Position numbers and translations under genes: made by a program | Notes under the pieces: model-generated | Told to the model about the DNA's origin: nothing | The model's input: the letters and a program-made list of their open reading frames with translations, nothing else | Database searches by the model: none | In this document: positions 53,800 to 64,000 of the stretch, piece by piece | Position numbering within the stretch: position 1 is the stretch's first letter | Layout: each line of letters opens with the position of its first letter | From: Moringa oleifera | Taxonomy: Eukaryota; Streptophyta; Magnoliopsida; Brassicales; Moringaceae | Reading direction: 5' to 3' | NCBI GenBank assembly: GCA_021397835.1 | Contig: JAJFZO010000094.1 | Coordinates: forward strand, 6,300,001-6,364,000 | Length of the DNA stretch: 64,000 bases

Positions 53800-56700
53800 A
53801 TGGCGACTCCTCGAGTGATATCGGTGGCACAGAACGGCACGGGAGACTACCGGACGGTGCAGGAAGCCATAGACTCCGTGCCGCTGTGCAACACCTGTCG
53901 TACCTTGATTCGTGTGTCGCCCGGGATATACAGGCAGCCGGTGTATGTGCCGAAGACCAAGAACCTCATCACTCTTGCAGGATTACGCCCAGAGATCACT
54001 GTCCTTACGTGGAACAACACCGCTACCAAAATTGAGCACCACCAGGTATTTTGGTTGAACCGAGTTCTCTTTGCTACTACCCCACCCGGGTATTTGACAT
54101 GTAGGCAGTTCATTTTGTTGTTGGAGTTGCTGGATTGCTCTGTTGTTTCAGGCCTCTAGAGTGATCGGGACAGGGACGTTTGGTTGCGGTAGCACTATTG
54201 TGGAAGGAGAGGATTTTATTGCAGAGAACATTACCTTTGAGAACTCTTCCCCTGAGGTAAAACTTGTGAATTCCTTGTTTGTTAGGTTTTATTTTGTTCT
54301 TTCTCACAATAAAAGGTCAATTTAGTATGAATCCCTGAGGTAAAACTTGTGAATTTCTTGTTTATTAGGTTTTATTTTGTTCTTTCTCACAATACAAGGT
54401 CAATTTAGTATGAATGGTTGTTCTTTGATTCTCGTAACAATTTTAAGGCAATTTGTTTTGGAGCCCGCAGCTTAAATGTGTAATTGAAGCTTACCAATTT
54501 GGTGACAGTGTTGGAACCTGCACAAAGTGCACTCAAAATGTTCACTTTTTAATTGGTTTATTATGCACCAGTAATGAGATTTGAAGTAATTTGGGTTATT
54601 CAGGCTCTGGGTGAATTATAATTGTGACATTGAGGTTTTTGGGCCTTGATATTAGTAGGAAAATACTTATTTGTTTCTTTAGTGAGCTATTCAGCCATGT
54701 AGACAGAGGAGTGTGTTCACTTTTGTGTTTGTCGTTCTGGCTTTGCTCTTAAGTCCTCTTCTTCATCAAATGAATCTCTGGCTTTTGGTTATGTAACATT
54801 AGGTATATTTGAATTCAGTTTTATGATCTTTTAGCCTTTAATGGTAATGCTTGTATCATGATCTGAGGAGACCTGAGACTGCTATTAGTGAAGGATGTGG
54901 CTTTTAGATTATGGGGGTTTTGTAATTCAAGTGCCTTCAGGTGCTGGATGACTTCAAGAGCCCCTAATTTTTACTTATTTTTAAATGCTTTAGTTTGTTG
55001 TGCTGGTTAAGCTGTTTCTGTTTCTTCTTCTTATTGCAGGGCTCAGGCCAAGCAGTAGCAATAAGAGTAACAGCAGATCGATGTGCATTCTACAATTGCA
55101 GGTTTCTTGGCTGGCAGGTAAATTGATTGTCTTTCTCAGTTTCTTAGCTTAGATGTAGAACATTGTTTGAGGTATTCAATAGAAAACAATGTTTGAGGTA
55201 TTCGATAAAATTTATTATGAAATGCAGCTGAAATCGTCACTGACTCAACAATGAATTAATATTGTAAATCAACTGAGTGAAGGGTCGTGAAATAGAAGAT
55301 TGCTGGACATGTGGTTTTGCTGCTTGCATAGTTTCCAAGACAAACATAATTTTGTGCAGAAGCTAATAGCTTACATAACTGCTATGCAGGATACTCTCTA
55401 TTTGCATCATGGAAAACAGTATTTGAAAGACTGTTACATTGAAGGAAGTGTGGACTTCATTTTTGGTAATAGCACTGCTCTATTGGAGCATTGTCATATC
55501 CACTGCAAGTCTGCGGGTTTTATAACGGCACAAAGCCGGAAAACTTCTCAGGAAACAACTGGTTATGTGTTCTTGAGGTGAGTAATGGGCTAATCATTCT
55601 TATCTTCCCTTTTTGTTCCCATCATGGCTTTCTATGCAATCTTATGAATCTTCTAAGTAACTTTGCATTCTACTATACCAACCATATCTATAGCAGAGCT
55701 TTAAACTAATTTCATGTCATTTCTGTCATCCTAGAATTCATGATCTTGGCTGTTAGTAACATCCATGCATACAGGAAGATTGAAGTAGTACTTTACAAGA
55801 TGGTAAATCATTTATTGAGTGGGTCAAATGTTTGGGACAGATAAACTCAACCTTACTTATGACTATGGCTTTATCATGTAGCTAATCCCAACCGAAGGAA
55901 GGGAAACAATTTCCACTTTGTTGAAATCATGAGCAGACACCAAACCTTGGTGAAGCAGAGTGTGGGACTAGATTTGTAGAGTCAACTCTGGACAGTGAAA
56001 GATTTCCTATTCTTTTGCATGCCTAAACTGCAGTTTATACCTTGGAAGGGCAGATGGTTATACAGTCTTCTCTTTGGGATGTTATGAGTTTCTAGCTTAT
56101 GTTTGGAAACTGCCTCTTGGAGGTGGTAGCTCATTGCATTAAAGATGAGTGAAACTATTATATCTCCTGTCAAGATTGATCGGCTTGTTTTCTTGTCATT
56201 TTTCTTCCAAGTTCCTATAGCATATGTGAATACTATTCTTGTTGCAATAGAACCTGTTACTTGGTCACCATGGCACCATGTAGACACATAAACCAAAGGC
56301 CTTTGATAGTTTCCCTCTTTTTCCTGCACTGTCAAAAGGTTCAATTCTCTTTTAAATCGGCTTGCTGTTCCAATCTCAGCTATGTGAAGAGCATTATGGC
56401 TGGATTGCTTAGGAGAGGTGAGCTTTAGTGGACTCAAATCATGTTACATACTTCCATAGGCACCATGTGCATGTAACTAATTCGTTCTGCATTTCTGTGC
56501 TCTCCATCATCAACCGGAATTTATTCTTGAACATCATTCCTTTTGACTTTCTTGCTGACTGAAATTGAACCATATGGTTCTTCTTGAACTGCAATGAAAT
56601 TTTTCTTGAAAAATAGTTCCATTTAAAAGAATGTGCCTGATGAGAAATGTGTATATAGGTTCTCAGGTTGTGTATTGCTCCCTTTTCTTACTATCTGCAA

Positions 56701-57432
56701 TAGTTCGATTGCTTTTAAGTTCTTTTATTAACATATGTGGAACTGGTGCAGATGTGTGATCACCGGTAATGGAGGGACTTCATATGCCTATCTGGGACGT
56801 CCTTGGGGACCCTTTGGAAGAGTAGTCTTTGCACATACATACATGGATACATGCATCAAGCATTTAGGTTGGAATAACTGGGGCAAACCTGAGAATGAGA
56901 GAAGTGCTTGCTTTTACGAATACAGGTATCTCATGTGTAATCTCTCTCTTCTGTAACCGTTAAGAGCCTTTAAGTTGGATTCGCATAAATATGGAATCAA
57001 ATACATAAAAATATTTATTCTAACTGCTATCTGGATTTGATGTTCTACTGCTTGGGGACTAGAATGAATTTGTATGTATTAGTTTAGGTAATGACAGGAA
57101 AATAGTTTGCCTTAGGTTTGGTGCCTTGCTTGCTCGCGTACAGCATGAGTAGATGTCTAGCTTGAAGGGTTTTTGACACACTAATGAATGGTTTCTGTGT
57201 TAATCTTTATAGATGTTATTGTGCTAGTTACAGAGTATAACGAGTTTGATTTCTTGATCAAATCTACAGGTGTTTCGGGCCAGGTAGTTGCCCATCACAA
57301 CGGGTGACGTGGGCAAGGGAACTGGTGGATGAAGAAGCAGAACAGTTTCTCATGCATTGTTTCATTGACCCAGATCCAGAAAGACCTTGGCTTTGTCAGA
57401 GAATGGCACTGAGAATTCCTTATTCTGCTTAG
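53800..57432 (+). CDS. PME31: Pectinesterase, PME31 type (no signal peptide)
   Basis: Exons 53800-54045, 54152-54256, 55040-55117, 55390-55577, 56752-56925 and 57270-57432 give 317 residues, equal to Arabidopsis PME31 as I recall it. Pectin methylesterases remove methyl groups from homogalacturonan in the cell wall. All catalytic elements of family CE8 are present: Q121 in GQAVAIRV, Q143-D144 in QDTLY, D165 in DFIFGN, and R222 with W224 in LGRPWG. The protein starts straight into the beta-helix domain (VAQNGTGDYRTVQEAID) without a signal peptide or PRO inhibitor region. This also holds for its Arabidopsis relative and leaves its location open. Intron 2 carries an 83-bp tandem duplication that copies the 5' splice site. 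Confidence 0.94.
54250..54415 (+). repeat. 83-bp tandem duplication spanning the exon 2 donor of PME31
   Basis: The unit beginning CCCTGAGGTAAAACTTGTGA occurs at about 54250 and again 83 bases later. The second copy therefore carries its own GAG|GTAAAA donor (GT at 54340). Copies differ at only a few bases. Confidence 0.9.
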
Positions 57433-57834
57433 AGAATCAATGTCAGAGTTGATATGCAGATTGCCCAGAAAAATAATTGGAGAATTGAGATCGTTGGAAG
57501 TTTGTTCTTGCTGGCGATAAGTTCCAACATTATAGCTCCTCCAACAATCGGCTTTTCATAGTGCTAAGAAATGTTGTCTACCAGTGTTTCGGTTTATGAT
57601 GATTGTGTGGTGTTTTAGTTTTTCTCTATTGTCAATGTACCCCAAAAATATGTTACTGGTAATTAGGAGAAAGTTTCGTGTAATCAAATTGCAGTATGCG
57701 CCATCTTTATCAGAACAAATGTTTCGTCAAGAAATGGCTCTTTTTTGACCAAAATATCCCTGTTTTCTGTGTTTTATTACATGGCACTTGCTTATTTGTT
57801 TTCGTCTTCCAACCACAATTTAAAAAGAGGGCAG

Positions 57835-60800
57835 ATGGAAAAGCAGGTAGTGGTCCCACTTTTCCCGACAGTATCACATTGGATTGATATAAATTGCCAC
57901 ATGGGCAAGACGGGGAGCCCACAGATATGCTTTATCTTTCCGCTGACAAAATCCCAAGCATTTTACTCTGAAGGAAGCCCATCTGCAATTCGTGCAAGCA
58001 CAATGGGTGAATTTGCTCCAACTTCTTTTGCACCATGGCAGCACATTGTACTGCTCGGCCAATTTAGCAGAGCGAAATGGGGAGAGAAGCTCAATAAGCA
58101 GGAGCGGAGACGACATGCGTCACTGGTCAAGAACCACATGTCAGCGAAACCTGCCACATACTTTTCAAGAATCACCACTGATGTTCCTCTCTATGAGTCC
58201 CCTGGGGTACTGATTTTCCTTCTCTCTCTCTGCATGTCTTTTGTGTGCCTGCGTTTGCATTTGGATATCTGTGAGTTGATTCGTGCTCCTTTGCAGGCTT
58301 CGTTTGATCAATATTTGGAGGACAAGCCCAGAGTCTTCAAAGCAATATTCCCGGACAAAAGAAGAAGCCAACAAATTAATGAGGTACCTTTGCATCTCTT
58401 TGATTGCTTAGATAGGTTGAGCTTAAGATAATATAGGGCTACATTTGGTTTTCAGATGCTAACGTAACATATTTTCTTAGACATTCATGGCGCTGCAGAA
58501 TCTGATGCTCAACTATAAGGCTATGTTTGTTACATGGGATAGGATTGGAATTGGGATTGGGATTGGGATTAGGATTGCATAATTTTTACCCCAATTTCAT
58601 GCTTGGTGCATTAATGGGATTAAGGTAACCTTATCCCATCCCTTCTTTTATCTTTTTAGAATGGGATATGGGACAAGTTAGATTGCTTAAATTATTTAAT
58701 ATCATCAAATGAATAAATTTATTTTAAAATATTATAAATATATTTTTTAAAAATAAATAAAATTTTTAAAATTATTTATTTAAATATAATGCAATCTAAG
58801 TATTAGTTTTACTTTACTTTGCAAGCTACTTCAAATAAAAAATTACCTTAAACTAATCTAACTTTTTAAGAATATTTTTTTCAGCAGGAACAAAAGGTAC
58901 TTTTTTATTGACACAGCACCAAGGTGGTGCAACCCATTACACTTTCGGTTAGTTACTATATGTCAGATATTCTATAAGCTCTAGCATGTCTTCCTCATTT
59001 ACATAAGAACTACCTGAAACCAGGTTTGTAATACATACAACCAATTCCCTTTGATTCCACCCACTCTTGTTTCCTGATCTTGAAAAGCTCTACTATTGTA
59101 TTCCTTTCGTACAAGCCAAAATATTAGATGATGAATCATACAAATCATCCTCCTCCTTTAATTTCCTATCTTCCGTCCTGCCCAGGCCAGTAGCTCCATT
59201 CCAATAGAGCCTGCAGAAACCCAGGACCAACCCAGCAGTTCAAAACCACTGCCTCCACAGCTGACTTGTCCATTTACAGCCTATAAGCAGGTGATACACT
59301 ATTTCCTCCTCTTGTTTGCACAAACAGCATCTATTCGCTATAGCCTGCCTCCGTTTCCTCAAATTATCAATTGTCAAGATTTTGTCATTCACTGCCTCCC
59401 AAGTAAAGAAAGCAAACTTTGGTAGTGCTTTAGTCTTCCGTATCTGTCTCCACGGAAACTACTTGCTGTTTTCACCCTTATTTATTTCTCTGAAATATCA
59501 TTTCACTGAGAACTTCCCTTTCTCCTTGCAGTTCAGCTTCCAGATCACTACATCTTCCAAGCTGTCCTCTAGCTTAACGTTCTGCAGCATTGCATAAAAT
59601 TCCTCCAGCTGATTAATTTTCCAGTCCTGAATATTTCTTCTAAGCTGAACAAACCATTCTCCAATACTTCCTTTCCCCACCCTACAGTCACTAACCCAAG
59701 CTTCCTTATTGCAGGCTAAGGAAAATACATCTGGAAATACTACACATAATGGTCTATCACCACACCTCTTGTCTCTCCAGAATTTTATTGTACTGCCCCT
59801 GCCCACCTTAAATTCTATGCAGCCCTTGAATTCCTCCCACTCCTTTCTTGTAGCCCTGTATAGACTAATTCCGTATGGTTCCATTCCATGCTTCGTCATC
59901 CATCCCCCCTCCATCTCTCCATATTTATTTCTTATTACGTGCCTCCAAAAACTGTCTTTTTCTGTCATATACCACCACAGCCATTTCCTCGTTAAGGCCT
60001 TATTGAAGACCAATAAGGGTTTGATCCCCAGCCTACCTCTCTCAATAGGTTGGGAAACTGCACCACACCTCACCAGGTGGTATTTAAAACAATCCCCCAT
60101 GCTGCCCCACAAAAATCTCTTATGTATTGTTTCTAGTTGTTTAGCTACTTCCCTGGGGATTTGAAATAATGACATGAAGTAAATAGGAAGTTAGACAGTG
60201 TGCTCTTTATTAGAGTGAGTCTACCTGCCTTAGTGAGATAATATCTTTTTCACCCCGCCAATCTCCTCTCCACTCTTTCCATGATTCCATTCCAAACAGC
60301 TTCTTCCTTAACTTAGCATCTAGTGGCAGTCTTAAGTACTTCATAGGAAAAGTAGTTAGTTTACACCCCATCAAAACAGCCAGTTTGTTTCCATTCAAAA
60401 CTGCCCCCACTACTGCCATTTCGCTCTTTTTTAGATTAATTCTTAGACCTAACCCAGCTTCAAATTCCACCCTCCACTACTTTGTTCAACATTCTCCCCA
60501 AGGCTTCCATCACCACTATAAACATAAACAGAAAGCGAGACAGAGGGTCTCCTTGCTTTATCCCTCTTATTGCTTTGCAAAATTGGATTGGAGCCCCATT
60601 TATTAATACAGCAAAAGATGCAGTTGAAATGCGCCATTCAATTCAATCCATCTACACCATTTTTCTCCGCATTCAATTCTTCTCAGCATATACAATAGGA
60701 ACTCCCACGAGACGTGATCACAGGCTTTCTCAATGTCAAGTTTACACGTAACACCCATATTTTCAGCCTTGTTTTGACTATCCATCACTTCATTTGCAAC

Positions 60801-63800
60801 CAAGACAGTATCAAGAATCTGTGCACCTTTTGCAAAGGCATTTTGACTTGGTCTCACAACACTTTTCATTGCTTTTCTAGATCTCGTGGCCAATACTTTA
60901 GAGATCACTTTATAGATAAATCCTACCAAACTTATAGTTCTGAAATCCCTGATATCCATTGCACCTATTTTCTTTGCAACCAGCACTATAAAGGTTAAGT
61001 TTAATGACTGCACAAACCTGTTTCTATTGTGAAATTCCTCAAGTAGCTTTATTACGTCACTTTTCACCACTTCCTTATTTGCCTTCAAAAAAGCCATTGT
61101 GAACCCATATGGGCCCAGGGCCTTATCTTCATCACATTCTTCCATTGCCTCCTGCACTTCCTCATCCCCAAATGAATGCTCCAGCCACTGTTTCAAGTCT
61201 CCATTAATTTCTTTGAACTGTAACCCATCCAGTTTAGGTCTCCATAAGTTAGTCTCTTGATACATTTCTTTGTAATATCTAGCAATCCTCTCCATTAATT
61301 CCTCATTCCTTTCTACATTTTCCCCTTGTATTTGTAGCTTGTGAATGAAGTTGAATCTATTGTATGCATTTGCCATCCTATGAAAGGATGTTTGATTCCT
61401 ATCTCGTACCTTTAACCACAGTTCCTTGGACTTTTGCCTCCATGAAATCTCCTCCATCTTCATTATTTGGTTTAAATCCTTGCTCACTTCTGCCTTTCTT
61501 TTTTGCTGATTCTCACTACCTTCTCCTTCCATAATGAAACGATCAAGTTCCTGTGATCCTTTCCATAATCTCTCTCTTTTTTTCTCCACTCTCTCAAACT
61601 GTTCCTTTTTCCATTTCACTGCTTCTTTCACTTCTTTCAATTTGCATGCCACCATATAACTTGCTTTTCCTTCCACCTTTACTCTTTCCCATCACTCTTT
61701 GACAAGCCTATCAAATCCTCTCACTTGTAGCCACATATTCTCAAACTTGAACGGGCAAGGACTCCAATGCATAAAATCTATATCCAACGCAATTGGATGA
61801 TGGTCTAAAACAATCCTTGGCAACAACACCTGTTGTATCCTTGAAACAATTCCCTCCCATCTATTAGATACTAAGAATCTGTCCAAGCGGGACAACGATG
61901 GGGAATCCCTTAAGTTGGACTAAGTGAATCTCCCTCCTACCAATGGTAGATCCAACAACTCCAATTCCATATGATCTCCCTAAAATCCCTAGATTGAGCA
62001 CCATCTCTCTCTACTTCTATTCTTTCATATGTCTATAATACTTCATTAAAATCTCCCCCTACTACCCGTGGTAACTCCTCCCATCTTCTTCCACACTCCC
62101 TTAAGTCTTCCCACAAAAGTTGTCTCTTCCCTTATTGCTACTTCCCTAAACCTCAATGAACAGCCACTTCATTCTCATTTCCTCCAATTCAAAGATGCAT
62201 GATAAAGACATCACTCCCTTTTAACTATCTTTCACATTTTTCAATTTTCCATTTCAACAAATTAAAATTCCTTGAGCATTTACCCTTATTGCCTTAGCCA
62301 TCCACCTCCATAATCGACCCCATATACTATTAATCATTTTCATGTTCATTGCCTCAAATTTTTTTCCTGTAAACAAACCACATAAGCTTTTCATCTCTTC
62401 AAGGCCTGTTTTATAGCAATTCTTGTCTCCATGCCATTCATCCCCCTCGCATTCAAGGTCATAGTTTTAACACCTGTTAGTTTCTCCAATTATCTCCCCT
62501 TCCTTGCACCCATCATCTTTCAGATTTTTCTTTATTATAATCTATACTTATAATAAATAATATTAATTTTTTAATATTAAAAAATTCTAAAATAGATTAG
62601 GAAAATTTTAATCCTATCTCATGTTACACTAAACTCATCAGAGTAGTAATCCATATCCAATCCAATCCAATCAATCCAGTCCAATCCAATCCTATCCGAT
62701 CATAATAGTCCAATTCTATCCCACGTATCGAAGATTTCTATTGGGCAAAGCTTGAGGGCTTGAATAGTGTTTGTCCAATCATAGTGTACTTGTTCATAAC
62801 CTAAAACATCATGCATGTAATTTTACAAAGAATTTGATATGTTATTTTCAGATGTTTTTCTTATAAGTGAGATCCAGTTATTAAATCATCAAGCTAGTGA
62901 GAGAACATGGTGTGTCAGACATTAACCAAGCCATAACTTTAAAGTATGGTGGTATACTACCCATCACATTAGCTAGTAGTTCGCTTATGTCTTGGAGATA
63001 TAAAGATAATATTTATTAGCCAGTGTTGCAAAATTTTCAGCTAGAAGCCTTCATTTCACTATGTCTTGAAAGGAATGAAGTCAGATAAACCAAATGCTGG
63101 AACATATAGCAAATGGACTGCTTGAGAGGATTCTACTTAAAATTCCATGTGCTAGAGTCAAACAGTGGAGCTTTTTGGGGAGATTTATATATTCTGGATG
63201 TACTGTTTATTTCTTAATAGTGTTATCTGGCTTAGCATTGAAGAGCAATATCCTCCCTGCCCCTCTCTCTCACTAATATTTTTGGATAATCAATTTATGC
63301 AGGAGGAGTGGAGAATTCAAATGTTACCCATTCAGTTCCTGTTCCTGACTGTTTCGCCAGTAGTTGATATGAGGCTCCAATGCAAATCAAAAGGAAAAAA
63401 CTATCCAGCAGGAGTACCTGAACATGTCACAAAGGTTCTTGAACTTGACATAGTAAGCATAAAGGAAACTTACTTATAAGCACCATGGTTATTGGTATAA
63501 GTAAGCTTTTGACTTTTACTGTAGCTTTGTTTTTGCAGACTAGGTGGGAGCTGCAAGGACTTGATAGTGTTGTCGAGCCATCTCATTTCACCCTTGGAGT
63601 AAAAGGAGCACTATACCCTGATAGACTGGGAAAATTTAGCCGGCTTAAAGGCAAATTGGAGATGAAAATAAGCTTTGTTCTTCCCCCTGTTCTTGCTTTG
63701 ATTCCTGAAGATCTTCGCAAAAGTGTTGCTGAGTCGGTTAGACCACAAAACTCCCTTAACCTAAGATAATTGCCATAATTTATTGTTTAGATACTTTGTT

Positions 63801-63938
63801 CAAGTCAGCCAGTTTGAATTCTCTCTATGTTAACAGGTCCTATCAAGATTGGTGGAGAATATGAAGCATAAAGTTAATGGTAGCTTGCTTGCAGATTATA
63901 CTGAATTCAAGAGAGGGAGGCCTAGGACTCTGGCTTAA
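57835..63938 (+). CDS. DUF1997 family protein, function unknown
   Basis: Exons 57835-58206, 58297-58383, 63303-63452, 63539-63736 and 63837-63938 give up to 302 residues. The conserved body starts near LNKQERRRHASLVKNHMSAKPATYFS and runs through ASFDQYLEDKPRVFKAIFPD, EEWRIQMLPIQFLFLT and SFVLPPVLALIPEDLRKSV. It matches plant DUF1997 proteins (Arabidopsis At5g39520/At5g39530 type). No catalytic motif or known activity; some cyanobacteria and plants share the family. The start is uncertain: in-frame ATGs lie at 57745, 57781, 57835, 57901 and 58003, and the first 80 residues are poorly recognisable. Intron 2 spans 4.9 kb because of a mobile-element insertion; the splice sites on both sides look normal, so the gene should still work. 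Confidence 0.85.
58526..58548 (+). repeat. Left terminal inverted repeat
   Basis: Begins TTTGTTACATGGGATAGG and is followed by GGATTGG-type repeats up to about 58580. Confidence 0.5.
58901..62500 (-). mobile_element. Degenerate LINE (non-LTR) retrotransposon, antisense to the DUF1997 gene
   Basis: On the minus strand, in order: the start of an AP endonuclease (TLNARGMNGMETRIAIKQ, ATG at 62462) and an endonuclease end at 61895-61692 (MSRLDRFLVSNRWEG). Then come reverse transcriptase blocks at 61676-60470 and 60470-59498, and a zinc-knuckle zf-RVT segment near 59340-59265. The 3' end is an A-run (T-run at 58901-58906 on the plus strand). This order is that of plant L1-type LINEs. Multiple stops and frameshifts make it inactive. 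The borders are estimates. Confidence 0.88.
59240..62462 (-). pseudogene. Broken LINE ORF2 (endonuclease / reverse transcriptase)
   Basis: The frame is interrupted several times: soon after the endonuclease start, between 61895 and 61676, near 60600, near 60470 and 60180, and by a stop near 59245. The RT fingers and palm are recognisable (DEDKALGPYGFTMAF, SLVGFIYKVISKVLATR, CKLDIEKACDHVSWEFL, RGIKQGDPLS). The segment after VVEGG jumps straight to the GLGLRINLKKSE block, so the region that normally holds the catalytic F/YADD motif is missing. Confidence 0.85.
62710..62732 (-). repeat. Right terminal inverted repeat
   Basis: The reverse strand begins TTCGATACGTGGGATAG. It is preceded on the plus strand by CCAATCC-type repeats from about 62652. 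Confidence 0.5.
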
Positions 63939-64000
63939 GCTTGTTGATTGATTCAAAGGGGATATTTGAAGAGTAACTAGTGGAGAAGGCACACGGCTGA

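Larger units (their letters stand above)
58526..62732. mobile_element. Candidate TIR DNA transposon (MITE-like) split by a LINE
   Basis: A 23-bp left end at 58526-58548 pairs with the reverse complement of 62710-62732. The shared core, allowing a few mismatches, is TACATGGGATAGGATTGG. Both ends continue inward with GGATTGG-type tandem motifs in opposite orientation. If the LINE is removed, about 0.6 kb of AT-rich interior remains, the size of a MITE. No transposase is seen, and no clear target-site duplication, so the family is open. Confidence 0.5.

Noticed and set aside
58540..58580. GGATTGGGATTGGG repeats as an interstitial telomere
   Set aside because: The plant telomere unit is TTTAGGG. 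These repeats are mirrored at the far end of the insertion and belong to its termini.

Overview
The window is nuclear DNA of a flowering plant, almost certainly a core eudicot. Genes have many short exons with GT/AG introns. Intergenic DNA is very AT-rich, and every recognisable protein matches a plant family. The species cannot be fixed from the sequence. I rebuilt ten multi-exon or single-exon genes of known families, plus one small secreted cysteine-rich peptide gene whose exons are too short for a plain ORF scan. All exon junctions were read by eye; every one keeps frame and uses GT/AG.

Layout, left to right: 1-8.2 kb is intergenic, with a GC-richer island rich in ACGT cores near 1.6 kb. 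A MIXTA-like R2R3-MYB gene (+) lies at 8.2-10.4 kb. A TLDc-domain gene (-) lies at 14.8-18.5 kb. AT-rich DNA at 18.8-23.6 kb surrounds a gene-like but uncalled island at 20.3-21.3 kb. Cystathionine gamma-synthase (+) lies at 23.9-29.1 kb. An SPX4-like phosphate sensor (+) at 30.4-33.0 kb faces a PHO1;H9-like SPX-EXS phosphate exporter (-) at 33.8-38.3 kb tail to tail. AT-rich DNA at 38.7-44.0 kb holds an intact two-exon defensin-like peptide gene (-) and two decayed relatives. A p24 cargo receptor (+) is at 44.0-47.2 kb and an intronless PPR protein (+) at 47.7-49.2 kb. A Tyr/Gly-rich PLDRP1-like protein (-) lies at 49.9-51.8 kb and a PME31-like pectinesterase (+) at 53.8-57.4 kb. A DUF1997 gene (+) at 57.8-63.9 kb has a second intron swollen to 4.9 kb by a degenerate LINE sitting between imperfect terminal inverted repeats.

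The genes do not form one pathway, but two themes stand out. First, two phosphate-homeostasis SPX proteins are neighbours. Second, as far as I recall Arabidopsis locus numbers, the gene set matches three to four separate Arabidopsis segments (MYB106-CGS1, MYB16-SPX4, PHO1;H9-p24-Gly-rich-PME31, and DUF1997-PLDRP1-TLDc). The window would then keep an ancestral gene order that Arabidopsis has split up.

The points most worth following are the defensin-like gene and its decayed array, the conserved MTO1 nascent-peptide arrest element in CGS exon 1, a duplicated splice donor in the pectinesterase gene, and the nested element in the DUF1997 intron.
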